From the NCBI RefSeq assembly GCF_023101765.2, contig NC_064226.1, positions 2,224,001 to 2,288,000 on the forward strand: a DNA stretch of 64,000 bases. Reading direction: 5' to 3'. Under the pieces are notes generated by a model. It made no database searches. It was not told the origin of the DNA and saw nothing but the letters and a program-made list of their open reading frames with translations. Shown here piece after piece: positions 19,370 to 34,300 of the stretch. Numbering within the stretch: the stretch's first letter is position 1; every line of letters begins with the position of its first letter. The DNA comes from Spodoptera frugiperda (lineage: Eukaryota; Arthropoda; Insecta; Lepidoptera; Noctuidae). A program made the position numbers and the translations under genes.

Positions 19370-22300
19370 CTGAAATGAAACACAGTAACATTAGATACAC
19401 AATTGTAGCATGGAATCTTATAAAAAAAAAAATATTATGGCCAATGATGGTCTCGTAAACCATTTCAGTTATCTACTCAGGGGTTATTATAGAGCACTAT
19501 CTGTCTCATATAAGTTAAGAAACACATTCATATACTTAGTCTCGAAACAATAAATAAATATTATGCACAAATATATGCGGCCATCGAACCATGAAACGTT
19601 GTGTGTTTCGCCGTGCGAATGAATTTACCGGTAGCCCAATCTTTCCCCTATCACATAAATCTTCAATTCCCAAATATCCAATTTCTAAAAAGCCAGCAAC
19701 GACTTGTAACTCCTCTGATGTTACGAGTGTCCATGGGCGCTACCAATTGCCTACCATCACTTGATCCGTATGTTTGTTTGTTTGTTTAAATAAAATAAGA
19801 AATACGTACCAAGATAAAAGTATCGGAAGCTATCGTTGTCGTAGGATGCGCATGCGCCGAGTATCCCGCAGACGGCGTCCCGCGCGCGGCAGGCGGCGTC
19901 CACGGCGGCGCCGAACACTATCGGACACGGCACGTTGCCGAATGCTCCGATTGCAAACTGGATCACTCCCATCGCCATCGCTTTGTCTGTCAAATTTTAT
20001 TATAATGAGTTAAATTTCACATAATCAAGTAAATAACTACTTAGTATTGATATTACCATTGATTTTACCAAAACAACAAAATTTCATTAGCACCCGCGCA
20101 TTATCTCTCTCGCACTCTGATAACATCTATTTTACCATTGTCATCGGTAAATTGTTTAAGAGCCAGTTAATTTTTTTTTTAATGGCACAAGCCAGCCGTA
20201 TCGTACCATACCCCTGCAACTCCGTAAGCCAGGATCTACAGTAGATAAAAACATGAAAACACCGGAACACTGAAGTCCGGCGCGTATCAGGGACATGAAT
20301 GACTGTCTTGGATCCCGCAACGAAATAAATCAGAAGATATTATTAGAGAAGAAAAAGAAAACGATAGTATCCACTTCCCTTGGTAAATTTAATGCAGGAG
20401 ACAGTATGACAATGACTTGAGCCTAAAGGCACAAAAGAGACTGCACAACTGGGACAAGCCCAGCCGCCAAGCATCACGAAAACTTGACTTAAAACTAAGT
20501 GGGTCCCATGCGTAAGCTGTTATACTTGCTCATATCTGTTATACTTGTGTCAGTTACTTAACAAAGTCAAAGCATTTATTTCAATTAATCCTAAATTAGG
20601 CACTTTTGAAACATCAAATTGAATTGTCCGTCAGTGAAGCTAGGCGCTCGTTCCAAAGTGTTGCTTCGAATGGAGAAGAACGAGCAAGAAACTCCATCGT
20701 TACTCTTTTTAAAAAATGAATTTAACAATATCTCTGATACATTATTTGATCATTTACCTATTGTATATATATGTAGGAACAATGTAACGACAATACAGAG
20801 TCAAAACTAATCCAATCCTTAGCAATAAAGCTCAAAGACTTCACGTACCTTGTCTGTCAGTGCAGCGTATAATGAGCAGTACGCCGCCGACCTCCCCGCT
20901 GGCGTGGATGAACATGAGCGTGGCGAACACGGCCACGAACACGTACACCTGCGAGCACGACCCGCCGCACTCGCCGCTCACTGCGAAACCCAGGGTGTTC
21001 GACAAGTACTCCTCCGACGAATTGTGTAGGTTGTAACGCTCGATTCTGTAACGAAAATGTACATAAAAGATTAGTGACTTTGTTTAATAATAATAAGAAT
21101 TAAAAGTCTAATAATAAATCAGTGAAAACTTTATTAAACAAAACCCGTGAAATGTTGACTACGAAATTACGTATGTTGAAATGTTATTGTCACCGTGAAG
21201 TAATGTGCAAAAGAAGAATAAAAATGGCAAATTTACAAATAAATAAATAAAGGGAAATGAGGTCAAGTAGCTAGTAATTTGATTTGCAAAAATCTTAATC
21301 ACCAATCCTCAATTCCTTATATTGCCTTATGTTCCCTAACCCCCAAAAGGACGGCAGCGCACTTATAACTCCTCTTGCGTTTCAAATGTCAATGGGCGCC
21401 GCCGATTGCTTACCACCAGGTGACCGATATGCTCGTATCGGTTTATCCCATAAAAAATATATAGCACTCACGTTTGCATTGCCTTCTGTCCGCGCGCGGT
21501 GCCGTCGATGCAGGAGCAGTTGGTGTACACCCAGGTGTTGTTGTCCAGCTGGTGGCTGCCCAGGCAGCCCGCCTGGCATGGGGACAGGTACGTGTACGAA
21601 TCCTGGAACCATCAACATACATATTTAGAACAACAGATATAACTAATGAATAATTATTATGAGCCCCTAGCGTAGCTTGAAACTAGTCAAGTTATCTCGA
21701 TTGTCTTGATCTCTATTAATTTCACTGTAATTGAAGTTAGAATATGGTACATCTTAAACGAATGTTTATGAATGTAATACGCATAATATAAACCAACCCA
21801 GAACGTGGAAGAAACAAAAGGAGTATCTATATAAAAGAACGTGGAAGTACTTATAATACATAATTATAATTACTAGTGGTCGCCTAGTGGCCGAAATTCG
21901 ACCATATACGATTTAATTTACAATAAGTACTACTTAACATACGTTCAAGGATAATTTTTATTTAACTCAAACTCAAACAAATTCTTTTATAAAACTCTAT
22001 TCATATAAGACGTGAGAATATCATCGCAATGTCTGTCAATTTTGACGTTTTGTCAAATACGATCAGATACTATGCATGTGTGTGTAATGTTTTATTTATT
22101 GATTTAATGTACTTTATAAGCATTATTATTGAAAAATATTAGCGTTCTGCACTTCTCCTACACATAAACTATAAGTGTACCAAATTTTATGCTCCTACGT
22201 CCGCCCAATTTTCGTAAAAATGAATATAAAGTTTTTGCATCACGTATTAATATATAGATGTAAGAACGTAGCCTCTCTCATTTCTCTCGTGCTTTTAGTA

Positions 22301-25300
22301 TCAACCTACATTAAAATCAGTTCATTTCAGAGATTCATTCGTCACAAAACCACAATGCATTATCGCTCTTAAGTCTTAAAAGATACAGATTATATTACAA
22401 GTAAATTCAACATAACTGACCTGTCCACACACAGGATTGAAGGGCACATCAGCGCAGTAACAGCCGGAACTGCACTCCATACTACTGTTAGCAATACTGC
22501 CTCCTGCACTGATCATCCTGTAGTTCTCCTCCGGACAGCTGACGAACATCAACAGTATCATACCTGGAAATTAAATAAAAAGTTAAGTATTAATTTTACA
22601 GTAACATAGACACATATTAGGGGTAGGCGTAGAGGGACACTTTCAAAATAGCATTCTCATATTTCTTCAGTTAAGTCGGAGTCCTATGTAATATGGCCTG
22701 AACCTATTGCCACAATTCCAAACCCTATGCTCTTCTTCCAAACCCTATAACTCTTTGTAGTAATTTGTAGATCACATGGGGTTATTCCGTCCAGGAATTG
22801 AGTCCCTAACACATTGCCCAGTAACCATTCTTCCAGCCACTATATGAAACATACTTTAGCCTCGCAGTGATAACAAAAAGAGCGGAAACACATTTGTGTC
22901 TCCTATACTGATGTTTCATGTTGCTATGGGCGGCATTGATCACTTACCATCGAATTTGTACATTGTCGCTATTAATTGTTATTTTACTCATTTGCCACCC
23001 TTATTCCAAAAAAAAAACTTAAACAGCAACGTGTTCTTACCAGCACTATAAATAGCAGCACTCATAGCTGTCCAGGCGGCCACCTGCCTAGCTGAAGGCA
23101 CCAGCTTTAGTATAACGAATCCTGCCGAAATGGTGCCGAGACCCATCACCATAATACCACCCATACCTGGAACATTAAACAAGAAATATGCTCAACTGTT
23201 TCCAAACTTCACAAGCAGAATAAAACTGTAAAATTGAAAATGTTGTATATTAATTACAATTGCCAATTCTATCTTTCATAATCTATTTATTGATAATAAG
23301 TAATAATCTGTACATATTATGTACAGTTATAGTGTCGTCGTGTAACGGTGAGATTAAACCTTCATAATAAATAAATTCCTAAAATGTAAGTTAAAAAAGT
23401 CAAAATTATATTTATTTTAAATTAACCAGGAAGGCACTTTTGAACGTCAAAGCAAATATAGTATAGTATTAACAATGTCTGTCTATCCTTCAGTCCTCAA
23501 GTGAAGCTATTAGCTCGTTCAAAAGTGTAGATTCCTATGGAGAAGAACGAGCAAGAAATTCCATAGTTCCACAATAAGATTTGTGAACTGTGGCATTGAA
23601 ATTGAAAGAATGTGATACGAATCTAAGCACGACCTTTTGGCTATTGAAAACAGGATCAAAATGTCACATGGTCCTTTCAAAGCCATTTTTTTCTGTATTT
23701 GTAAAGATCCTTTAATCTCCCGATCAGGACAATAATAAAGAAAGAATTAACAGAATAATATTATAAACATTATTCTTCAATAGGGTGTAAACTACCCTTT
23801 AAAAGCATGAATGGGACCGGTATAACAAATAGTTCATAGGACAAATAAGAAATCCCTTTTTTCTATGATAATTCTTTTTCGATTCAGGACCTCTATAAGG
23901 GTCGCCACAATAGGTCAGAAGAAATAATAATAGAATAAAAAAGTAACGCATTAAAAAGTATAATTTTGTTAAAACAGCTTTTACACAGGAGTTAATCTAT
24001 GTATAATAGGGTCGCATCTATGAATAAATCAGCACTCTGGGAACCTTGTCGATATTTTTTGTCACGGTCTGCATAAATGATAAATCATGTCGATTCTGAA
24101 GATCTTTACAATTTGTTATATTCAAGCAACTAATGAGATTTCATTTATGAAAAAGACTTTTTCTTAATCCCTCAAGAATCGCATAAATTACATATAGAAT
24201 GAAGATACGTTTAAGTGTGGGAGAGCCATGCTTCGGCACGAATGGGCCGGCTCGACCGGAGTGATACCCCGGCCTCACAGAAAACCGACGTGAAACAACG
24301 CTTGCGTTGTGTGATCACTCCCATCGTTACCGGACGCCCAATTACCCCCTTCCCGCCTCGATTCCTAATTCAATTCCTAAACCCCAAAAGGCCGGCAACG
24401 CACTTGTAACGCCTCTGGTGTTTCAAGTGTCAATGGGCGACTGCGATTGCTTACAATCAGGTGATCCATCTGTTCGTTTACCGGCTTATACCATGAAAAA
24501 GATACTGATTCCACTCATTGAAATTCTCATGATAAGTTTACCCAGAGACCAAGTGTTCGTGGTACATCGCGATCGACCACGAATACCGAAAGAGTGTTCA
24601 TGTAAGTACCTCACCCGAGACAAGGTTGGCTTCATGGGTGGGCAGCTGGAACTGCTTCTCCAAGTACTTGGGCAAGAAGCTGTACACCCCACTGATGGGC
24701 ATCAAGTGGAGCACCGAGCTAGCTGTCCGCCACATCAGAATGTCGTTTGTAAGCTGCCTTTTGATCGTCTCGATGAAATCTGGAAAATGGAGAGTGAATG
24801 TGTCAGTTTTGTTTATGTTTGTTACCTTTCGTCTACGGGTATATGAGACAACAATAGAATACACATTGTGTCTCGAACTGATCAGTGCTTCAGTATACGA
24901 CGGGTTAATCTAGTTATCCTTTATTTTTGTATGGCATAATTATTTAACATGTTAACCGTCACGACGGACACGTGGTGACCGACGCTTAGTGGAGGGCGGA
25001 GGATTTTTGCCTTCAACAGTTTTCTTTTAGCAGTTATTATGCCTTGAATATGGTTTTCATAAAAAAAAAACTTAAAAGACAGAATTTAGCAGAAAACGAA
25101 ATTAATAGATATTCTACATTTTCTTTAAAGTAATTTTCTTCTGCAAACAAAGTGACAAAGATCTCTATCTTTCTACATCATAGTAAAACACATTTTTCAA
25201 ACAGACAACGATAACATTTCTAAAGAACTACGTAATTTCTTAAAAGCGTCTCCAACGCAGACACAACATTCATTTGTGTACAAACAAAACATTATTATGT

Positions 25301-28300
25301 ACGAATTTCTAGTTTTATTTACGGAAGAGATAAAAAGAGATAGCGATGGGACATTATTTGTCACGCTGATAACGCGGCCAACTTTTTATGTTGTCTGTGT
25401 TTTATTTATTATTTTGGAAACTGTCCAACTAATTTAAAAATGTAGAACTTGGGAACCGGGTTGCGATAGACTGTTGTCAAAATGGCCCGATTCATTTTTT
25501 TCTAACCATTTAAAAAAAACCATTGAAAGGGGCTAAGCGGAACCATGCTTGTCGAATTTGAAACAGATAAGTCTACCATAGATAAAAATACAAAAAATAA
25601 CTATGATAAGTTGAGCAAGAATAACGTTTTGTTGTTCATCACAGTATCAGTTAATTGTATAGGCATTTATTAAATATGTATTTTATTATTGTGGAAAAAA
25701 CGGCCATTAGCATTTAGCCCTTATGGAAATCCGCCTAATTATGACGCCACAAAATTCTTAAGAATCAATTTGAATCAACAATTAATTCCATATTTAAAAT
25801 AGATTAGATTTCTCAAAACACTGGCTACATAGATTGGAAGTAGGCATAGACGCCAGCAGATTAACATACTCCAAACTATCAATTTTGTCTTTGAATTTTC
25901 AACTCTACAACTAAATGATAAAGATGATTTTTGAACAGAAACCTGTCAGAAAAGAGTAGCTTTATCTGCTGGTGTTTATGCCTATGTATAATGAATCATT
26001 GTCGACTCACACGGGAACACAGTAATGTATTAAAATTTTACAACAATCTGGTTAATAGGGCGGCATTTATCAACGTCATTCTTGTGAAATCAACCGGATT
26101 ACTACTACTATAATAAAAATGTAGGCCACCCACGGCGATACAATGACTGTTCGTATTTTTTTCCTCACTATTGGCAGCGTTTATGTGAAAAAAAAACGGA
26201 TAAGGTTAAAAACAAAACAGGAAACTAGAAACTCTTTATCGATCTCACAAAAACACAGGTAGGACGGATTTAGGTACATATTATGTCAAAATATCGAAGC
26301 ATGACTAATAATAAAACCGCACTTCTACGTATAGCTATTGCATAATTTGATGTAATAATTTTGTTGTAGAGTTCCTAAAAATATCTAAGTTAGCGACTAG
26401 GAAATTCAAGCTCGATCTCACGGGATCTCGAGACTATATTTTATAATCTCGCGAGATCTCGCTTGAGTCCCAATCACGCGAGATTTGCATTCCCTAGTAG
26501 CAACTATACTAAAATGCATAAACTGTTTAATATTCAACTATTGCCACCACATAATATAATAAACGATAAACATACTTCAAATATTCTATCCCAAAAATCT
26601 TGTTATAATAGTGGAAGAGCTCAAAAAGTATTCCCAAAAATGTTTATATAATAGTACAAGAGCTCAAAAGGTATTCCCAAAATCATGAGAAGAGCTCAAA
26701 ATGTATTCCCAAATTTTTGACAAGAGCTCAAAAAGTATTCCCAAAAATATTCACCTTTGAACATCGGTTCATTCTTTTCCTGCATCTTCTTGGCAGACTG
26801 CAACTGTATCAGGTCCTGCTTGATGGCACGCGGGAAGCAGAACATCAGTGTGGACAGCACCACCACGAAGCAAGCCACAAACACCATACCTGTGGAAGAA
26901 TTACATTATATTTTAGTTTATAGTTATAGGAGTAAAAATGGCAGAATAGAAACCAAAAAAGATAACACATGAAAAGTAATTCTCTAGAAAAAGTTATCAA
27001 TGTCAGGTCAGTTTGTTGTTTATTGATATAATGACTGGTTGCTTATCAATTAAACCTTATTATTATAGGTAGGACACCTCTGTTTGGTGCCATAATCAAT
27101 CTTAAATATATTCACTAATTAAAAATTGCTCCAAAAATAAAAACAAACAAGAGTTTTCAAATATTCCGCTGCTACAAAACTGAGAGATTAATAAATCCTC
27201 CAGTAATGTGTTAATCATGTTAAATGAGTGCTCTAAAATCTTATTAAAACATAGTTTAAAAAAATGGCTAGAAGTGGCTAGACAAAAGCAAATATTGGCA
27301 CAAATAGCTCGTCACACTCCATTTGATGTAGAATTCTACGATCAAAAAATTATGTGACACCATACAAAACTACAAACCCTGTTGAAACAAAACTGACTAC
27401 GGTATAGTGGGCGGCCATGCCTTTGATTGAGTCTAGGGCCATTCAACCACAATCCAAGCAAACATATCTAATAAGTTTATAACAGTCTTTGTATGTGCAC
27501 TCGTGTTATCACCGACATAATAAAACGGTGTACAAATAATTTCGTACAAAGTTCTCGCCATCTAATGAGTACCGTACACCAAATCTATATGATCAAACAA
27601 TACGTAGACAAGCAAATCGAAATCGAAATTTGCGAAAAAATATAGCGAATATACACAAGACATTTCGTAGCTATATGATCGAGTCACTGTTTATAGAACA
27701 TATCAGCAAGATCGCGTTATAGAACCTTACAATTATGACAATTATCGGGCGGTGAGTGAGAAATGCTCCTTTCAATACACCACTAATCCATTCGCAGTCG
27801 TCAGGAGATTACCTCGAATGTGTGGAATATTTCACGCTCCGCGAGGCGCCACGGTGCGAGACTGATCGCATGATCTATCCACTTACATGTACAAAGTGCA
27901 AAATAGCCGTGGTTTTAAAATTAGTAGATTTACTCGTATTCTGGAACATACAGTGTGAACTAAACCAGAAAAATTTATAAATCCCCAAAAGTAGAAGTTT
28001 GAGGAACTTTCAGTGTGTTTTGAGCAAATTATTAGTAAGATCTTAACAAAAATTGGCAATTGTCAAAGACCAGCAATTGTAATAACTCATAAAACCTTGG
28101 ATACGATCAAAAACAATTCCTATAAATTCGAACAGAAAACATTTGCGCGTTCACAAGGTCGCCCGGTCGACGTTCAGTCAAGGGCGTCCGCTAGACACGG
28201 TAGGTATGGACTATGGATACACAAGCCGAACAGCATTGTTTACCATGCTCAATTGTACGATGAAACGCAATATAAGAGAGTCGCAGTGTCTAATACATTT

Positions 28301-31300
28301 TGGAGACAAGTATGGGTTTGCAGCGCGAGTCGGCAGGAGAAGATGAAGGTCAAGAGAACCGGTTTAAAAGTAAAAGTGAGCAAGGCGTCGGTCGCGTGTC
28401 CACCCACTAAATCCTCATTACGGGCACCGACGGCATAATTGTCGGCAACAAGGCGCGCAGCCTTGGCCGTGACCGGCTGTGGATAGAGCGCTTATTTTAG
28501 CTGTGGTGACGCGGCGTGATGTAACACGCGTTATATAACTAGTGGCGTGCGCCCGCGCCGCCGCTGCCGCCGCAGCGTGACGCCCGCGCACAAAAAAGCG
28601 AAAGCCGACTGGAAATTGCATCGCGCGCCATTCTATGACACCACATCACACGTTGCACCGCGTTTTATAACACCTCTCGGTAACACGCTTCCTAAAGCTG
28701 GCAATCTAGTAACGTTGATTGAAAGCTCGGGTAAAACTCATTACATTACAGTGCAGTTTTAATTATGCAACCCAGGAATGTCTCGCTAACCCTTCTCAGA
28801 AACAATTGCAATGCAATCGAGCCGCTATGGGAGTCAGCTGGTGGAAGTAATGAGCGGTGATTAACATCTTGCAACATACGATCTGTATACTCATTATCCC
28901 TTGAGAAATGTTCTTATAATAACGTAAATCGTCACAAGTTGAACTTAACTGACATTTTATAGATATACTTATGTAGGGCGCTATTTCAAGTCAAAGTATA
29001 CAATTTACTCAAATAATTATATGGTATGTATCATTCATTTCAATAAAACTTCGAATAAAAATTTACAAATGATACTTTTTGAGCATTCATACAAAGAAGT
29101 AATGAAAATACCAAGAACAAACCAATACAATTACCAGTTTTCCAAATTGTATCCAATCAAACAATCCTAAAATTAATATCGACCACGACACCATCTCAGT
29201 CCGCTTTTTAACATTCCATTGCTATTTAAATTTTGGACCACCACAACAAATTTGGAACTTCCAGACAACATTGATGGCACAAAACGTCCGTTAAAACAAA
29301 CTGATTAAAATTCAAAACTTCATTCATGAAGGCAGCGTATGAACAATAAGGAAATACGCAGAAATCATTCAATGCGTATTCGCGAATTCAATGCGTTAGC
29401 AGTCGAGACACGCGTGCAGCAGTTTTCTACCGCGACACGACGCGCAAATAACTTCCTAAAACACCTTTACAGTTGAATTTTGAACTTTAAATTAAGGTGT
29501 TTAAGATGTATAGTGTGTTTTGTGAGTGGTATATTCAAGTTTGTTTTGTTTACACGCACTGTGTTGGTAGGCGGGTCACGCACGTGCTTTCTTCGTGGAT
29601 TTTGCGCGCAAATCTGTGCATGTGCTTGCTAACGGTAGATGAGTGTTCCGCATTGGAATGTTCGCTGCTTCGATTTCGTTGTAACTACGGACAGGTCATC
29701 GGTTTGCTTGTAATGTTACGGAGTTTGCCGTCCAAAAATAGAATCCAATAAAGGAACACGTTTGTGCTAAAAATAGTTTAACGCCGCTTGTAATAGCGTG
29801 CATTTATACTTTGCTAATAATTCTAGGTACGTAAGAAAATCATGAATGCGAGAGCGTGTTTGTGATTTATCTATTTGACAATGACGTCTGATAACTTTTT
29901 GAACTATATTCAACGCCGTGTGACTTGACTATTGTCAACATCTCTACTTATAAATATAAATAAATAAAAATATTATATCAGCCACTAGCTACCACCCACT
30001 TGAATCGATTTTCAACTGTAATATGTTTACACAGCAGTAAAATCGGAACGACCGTCCGCTTAGTATTGTATGGATAAGCTTATAGTTTTATGTGGTTGTC
30101 ATATAAATTCAATTATAATGGAACCTATATTTCTTACTTTAGTACATTTATGACAACTTCAAAATATTTACAGCATTCTGCACATTCTACTTATATGTAT
30201 TATAAAACCGGCTTAAAAAGTAATAAGTATTAAATAATAATAATACGTCGAATAATTACCTAATAATAAAAAACGCAGGTACTGCGGGACGGAATTCAGA
30301 AGGCAGGGCATTTTTTGTACAAAAAGAGGGTAGTTTACAAAAAACACACGCGCCTGCGCGACGTCTCTGTTAGAGCCACACTCAAACCATTAACGCGTTT
30401 GGATGGACGTGTGTAGAACAGTTTATGCAACGTAATAATGAATGGATATTATGCTATCGGTTACAAGCAACCGCTAGACACTGCTAAATGCTAACTTAAC
30501 ACTACAAGTGTATTTTAGGTGCACACACACTGACACTGACATTTTATTTCTTTGAAGATAAATGTATAAATGCAAGCTTTATTACGCCAATATTTCCATA
30601 TTTCGTCTACATATAGAATTATTTGCAGAAAAAATAAAATAAATAAAAAATATTGTGAAACTCACCCAACCACCAAGCTCCAACCCACCTCGGGTCACTA
30701 GCATCATATCCGGGGTCTGTCAGCGGGTCCACGTAGACCCTGGTGCATAGAGCTCCCAGGAGGAAGCCCATTGCCGGGCCTAGCACCCTTATGCCGATGG
30801 TAATAGCTGAGGACAAAGCAAGATAATGATTAATACAAGTCAGAAGCAATTTTAAAGTATTATGTAAAACAAATGAAAAGAATCTACAACACCATTCTCA
30901 CTAAAATCTTAACTCAAACATCAACAAAATTTGAAGCAACATTTTAGGACCAAAACCCTATAAAAACTTCCAACAGGAAATTTGAACACGATAAAAAACA
31001 TGGTGACCTTTGTAGCCGCACTCCCTTTCGATATCCACGCATTTTTTATCAACCAAAAAAAAACTATCATGGAGGAAGGGACGAGAGATAGCACCAACGG
31101 GCACATTATGTCGTTAAACATCACGCACAGAAATTTTATCGATAAATAAACGATACAGCTGCAATAATGGGGAAACTTGATCCTGTGGAACATACAAAAA
31201 AACATCCTTTTGTAATCAGACACGAGAGACGACCACCGATTGAAATCACAGAACAAAACAATCACATAAGAAAGACAAACCACAACGACTTACGTCCGGC

Positions 31301-34300
31301 TGCTTTATAAAACTCATGGAGTGCAGTGGAATGCAGGAGGACATATAGTTACGAGACTTACGAGTCTGGTTTTACGAGAAACTAAACCCGACGTAATTTC
31401 CTCAGGATTAGCTATAACATATATGAACTTTATCGTCGAGTTTATCCAGAGAGATGTCTTTTAACATGAAAAGAAAATTATTTTTGAATTCCCTGGTAAC
31501 TAATAACTTAGTCTTAATTTTTGTTTGAGCTTTAGGAGGTTTATCGATCGACTTTGTAAATGATTCAACTTTCTTCAAAATTCCAAAATCATAACATCAA
31601 TCATCGTTATGCAATCAAATATGCAAAATCTGTTGTACCACAATTGCAGTAGATCCATATCATGCTACTTATGCAGATTCTTAAATGTCCAAAGGAAAAA
31701 ATGACAGGCTTTCAGTGGCATAATGCGAAGATAAAATATCGCAATATCTACTCATAGCACAAACATTGTAATCAATTACATGTCTTGCTCTCACGATGTA
31801 TTAAATAATATTACGCTGGCAGATTCTGCTCCTATTACGACATCTACACACGAAACGCATACATTTTCCACTGCACGCATCACTGAAACCGCTCTATTGC
31901 ACGAAACTGCAGATGCTATGTTAAACAACAGTACTGAATTAACTCGAGGAAATATTATCAACGGGTCATTAAATGACGTAGTAAATATTAATGTGCATAA
32001 TCGGTGAGGCGGAGATGGTCGTTATGCAAATTGAGATGGACTCTCGCACACACAGAGGACCGCAGTCGTTTATCTCAATAGGGCTAGGGCTCTGGGGCTA
32101 ATTGAGGGCCATTGAACTCGCCACAACAAATTATCGTATGAGGAATTGCCGCTGTCAACGATCGCTGCTGCAGCTACTTCATGTTAGAACGAAAGAAAAA
32201 CGAACGATCCAAGTAGGTACTGCAAGCCTGCATGATTGCTGACATGATTGTTCCTAGAAATGCTAATATTATTGCAACCCATTAAATTATGTTGTTATTG
32301 CTACATCGCACAGACAGTAAACAACTCGTTTAAATACATAACAAGAACAAAATGAACGACACACTGGCGCGCCCGCAGCCCGAAGACGAATCAACCGACG
32401 CGCTTGAACTTGCGTAAGAACTGTCCCAATTTTCGAAATTAAATTAAAACCTGTTATAATAAAATAACAAAGGACCGTTGCAGGGTGAGTGACCGAAAAA
32501 CAATCAGGTACTTAGGTCCCGAATGTAATCTTTCCCAGAAACCAACCGCATCGCTTGCCAAAAAACGGACAGGCGTGCGTTCAGCTCGCGTGCTTCACGT
32601 TCGGTACAAAGTAAAATATACGTTCCTATTATCATCATGCGCTTTTGTAATAAATAATGGCCTCGTCAGGATCGTTTTTCAAAACGGCCGCTGTCCGTGT
32701 CTCGGTACAAGTTTTTATTATGTCCCGGTACACTCGTCCTTACCGGTTCCGATGCATCATTAACATCGTTCAAGTGCTGCTCCTTCGAATTAACGCTCAG
32801 TGATTGTCAAAAATGACGAATTACATCATTAAATGGACGCTGATAGGCAATCGCAGGTTAGGTATTATCGCATGCAGCTTTTTGCACCTTGCTTAGTGCA
32901 CGCTTATAAATAGATGAGTGTACGGCTCATTCTACAAACGCTATCTACAATAATAGAGACCAACATAAATACGCTGATATGAAAGCCAACAGGGCTCGCA
33001 GAGATAACCTTGTGGAGCCCGCCTCTGTAAATAAGGTCATCTGAACTGTCAGCCACAATCACCTCTGATATACGACTAGTTTTATACAAAAACTTACAGA
33101 ACTCACAACGCACTTTTATAGGCCTGAAGTTGCACCTTAGGAGTCGATATTCATATCTAAATACGGTGTCAGACAAGTTCTGTCGCATCAAGTTCCGTTT
33201 ATAGGAGCATGAGTGCATCGTAAGCAGGTATTGCAAATACGAAACGACTAGTTTCACAGCAGTCTTCCTCCTATAGAATACTTAATTAATGTAAATATTG
33301 GCACCTGATTATTATTAATATCATAGTTACTGCTCCTATCTTGACTAACGTAGACCTTCGAATTTTTAGAAATAAGTACCTTAATACAAAAGATCAAGAA
33401 GTTAGATAATATTGCCGCAATAATATTTACAAGTCACGATATTTTTAATGACCAAGAAATAGGAACACAATTCCTAATCGGCGCAGAGTTCATTGCTCCG
33501 CGGAATGCAAAATCATTTTTAGAAGTATGACTAATTCGTATGGAAAACACAATAATAGCAACCGCTGTGACGATTCCACGAAGACACCTGTCCAAACAGA
33601 AATACAGGAAATAGTTTCAGATTCATAAATATTAATCGATACATTGGTAGTTGGGGGAATAAAATCGATTCGACGTCATCAGAAGTTAATCAATCGCGAG
33701 TACGATAATAGCAGCAAACATAATCATATCTAATCTTAGAGACGTAATCTAATCTAGCGATGTCGCAAGAAACTGACCTATGACAACTACACTAACAAAT
33801 GATTAGGTGGAGCGCAATTTGATAGTGCACTCGCAAAAAAGTTGCATAAGGTGCACATTGCAGTGCTGTGGCAACGTAATAACGAGGTAATTTTCTCGTC
33901 TGTACAAGGCATAATTAATCGCAATCAGATTGCGGACCGATAACTTAGTATGATTAAAAAAAACATTCCAAAATTACGATGCGAGATTGTATTGTAATTG
34001 ATTGTAAACGCTTCTCATCCTTTAGAGTCGTGCACGTCGCTGTATTCTTCCTCTTGCACTTCCAAGTAAAGCAGTACCATTAGTACGAGTTTATTTTACG
34101 TATAACGTAATCGAAACGAAAGCGTTTACGGGGCCCTGAATGGCTGACTCGAATTAAGCAACCAATCAGAACGCCGAACGCCCTCTCGTTTCGATTACTT
34201 TAAACGTAAAGCGAACTCATACTAAGGCTACAGATGGGTCATAGGACTGTGATATTCACAGACTATCATCGTTATTATTCAAATGTTTGTAGATAGACTC

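Noticed and set aside
21382..21618. 78-codon minus-strand frame over OATP exon 8
   Set aside because: Same strand but wrong frame; the spliced phase and the Cys pattern fix the other frame.
24307..24913. 179-codon and 95-codon plus-strand frames
   Set aside because: The first runs out of retroposon R3 into the antisense of OATP exon 5; the second is antisense of exon 5.
28013..28762. Overlapping Arg-rich frames of 141, 67 and 71 codons
   Set aside because: They cross a CpG-rich patch in OATP intron 3 and reflect base composition; no homology recognised.
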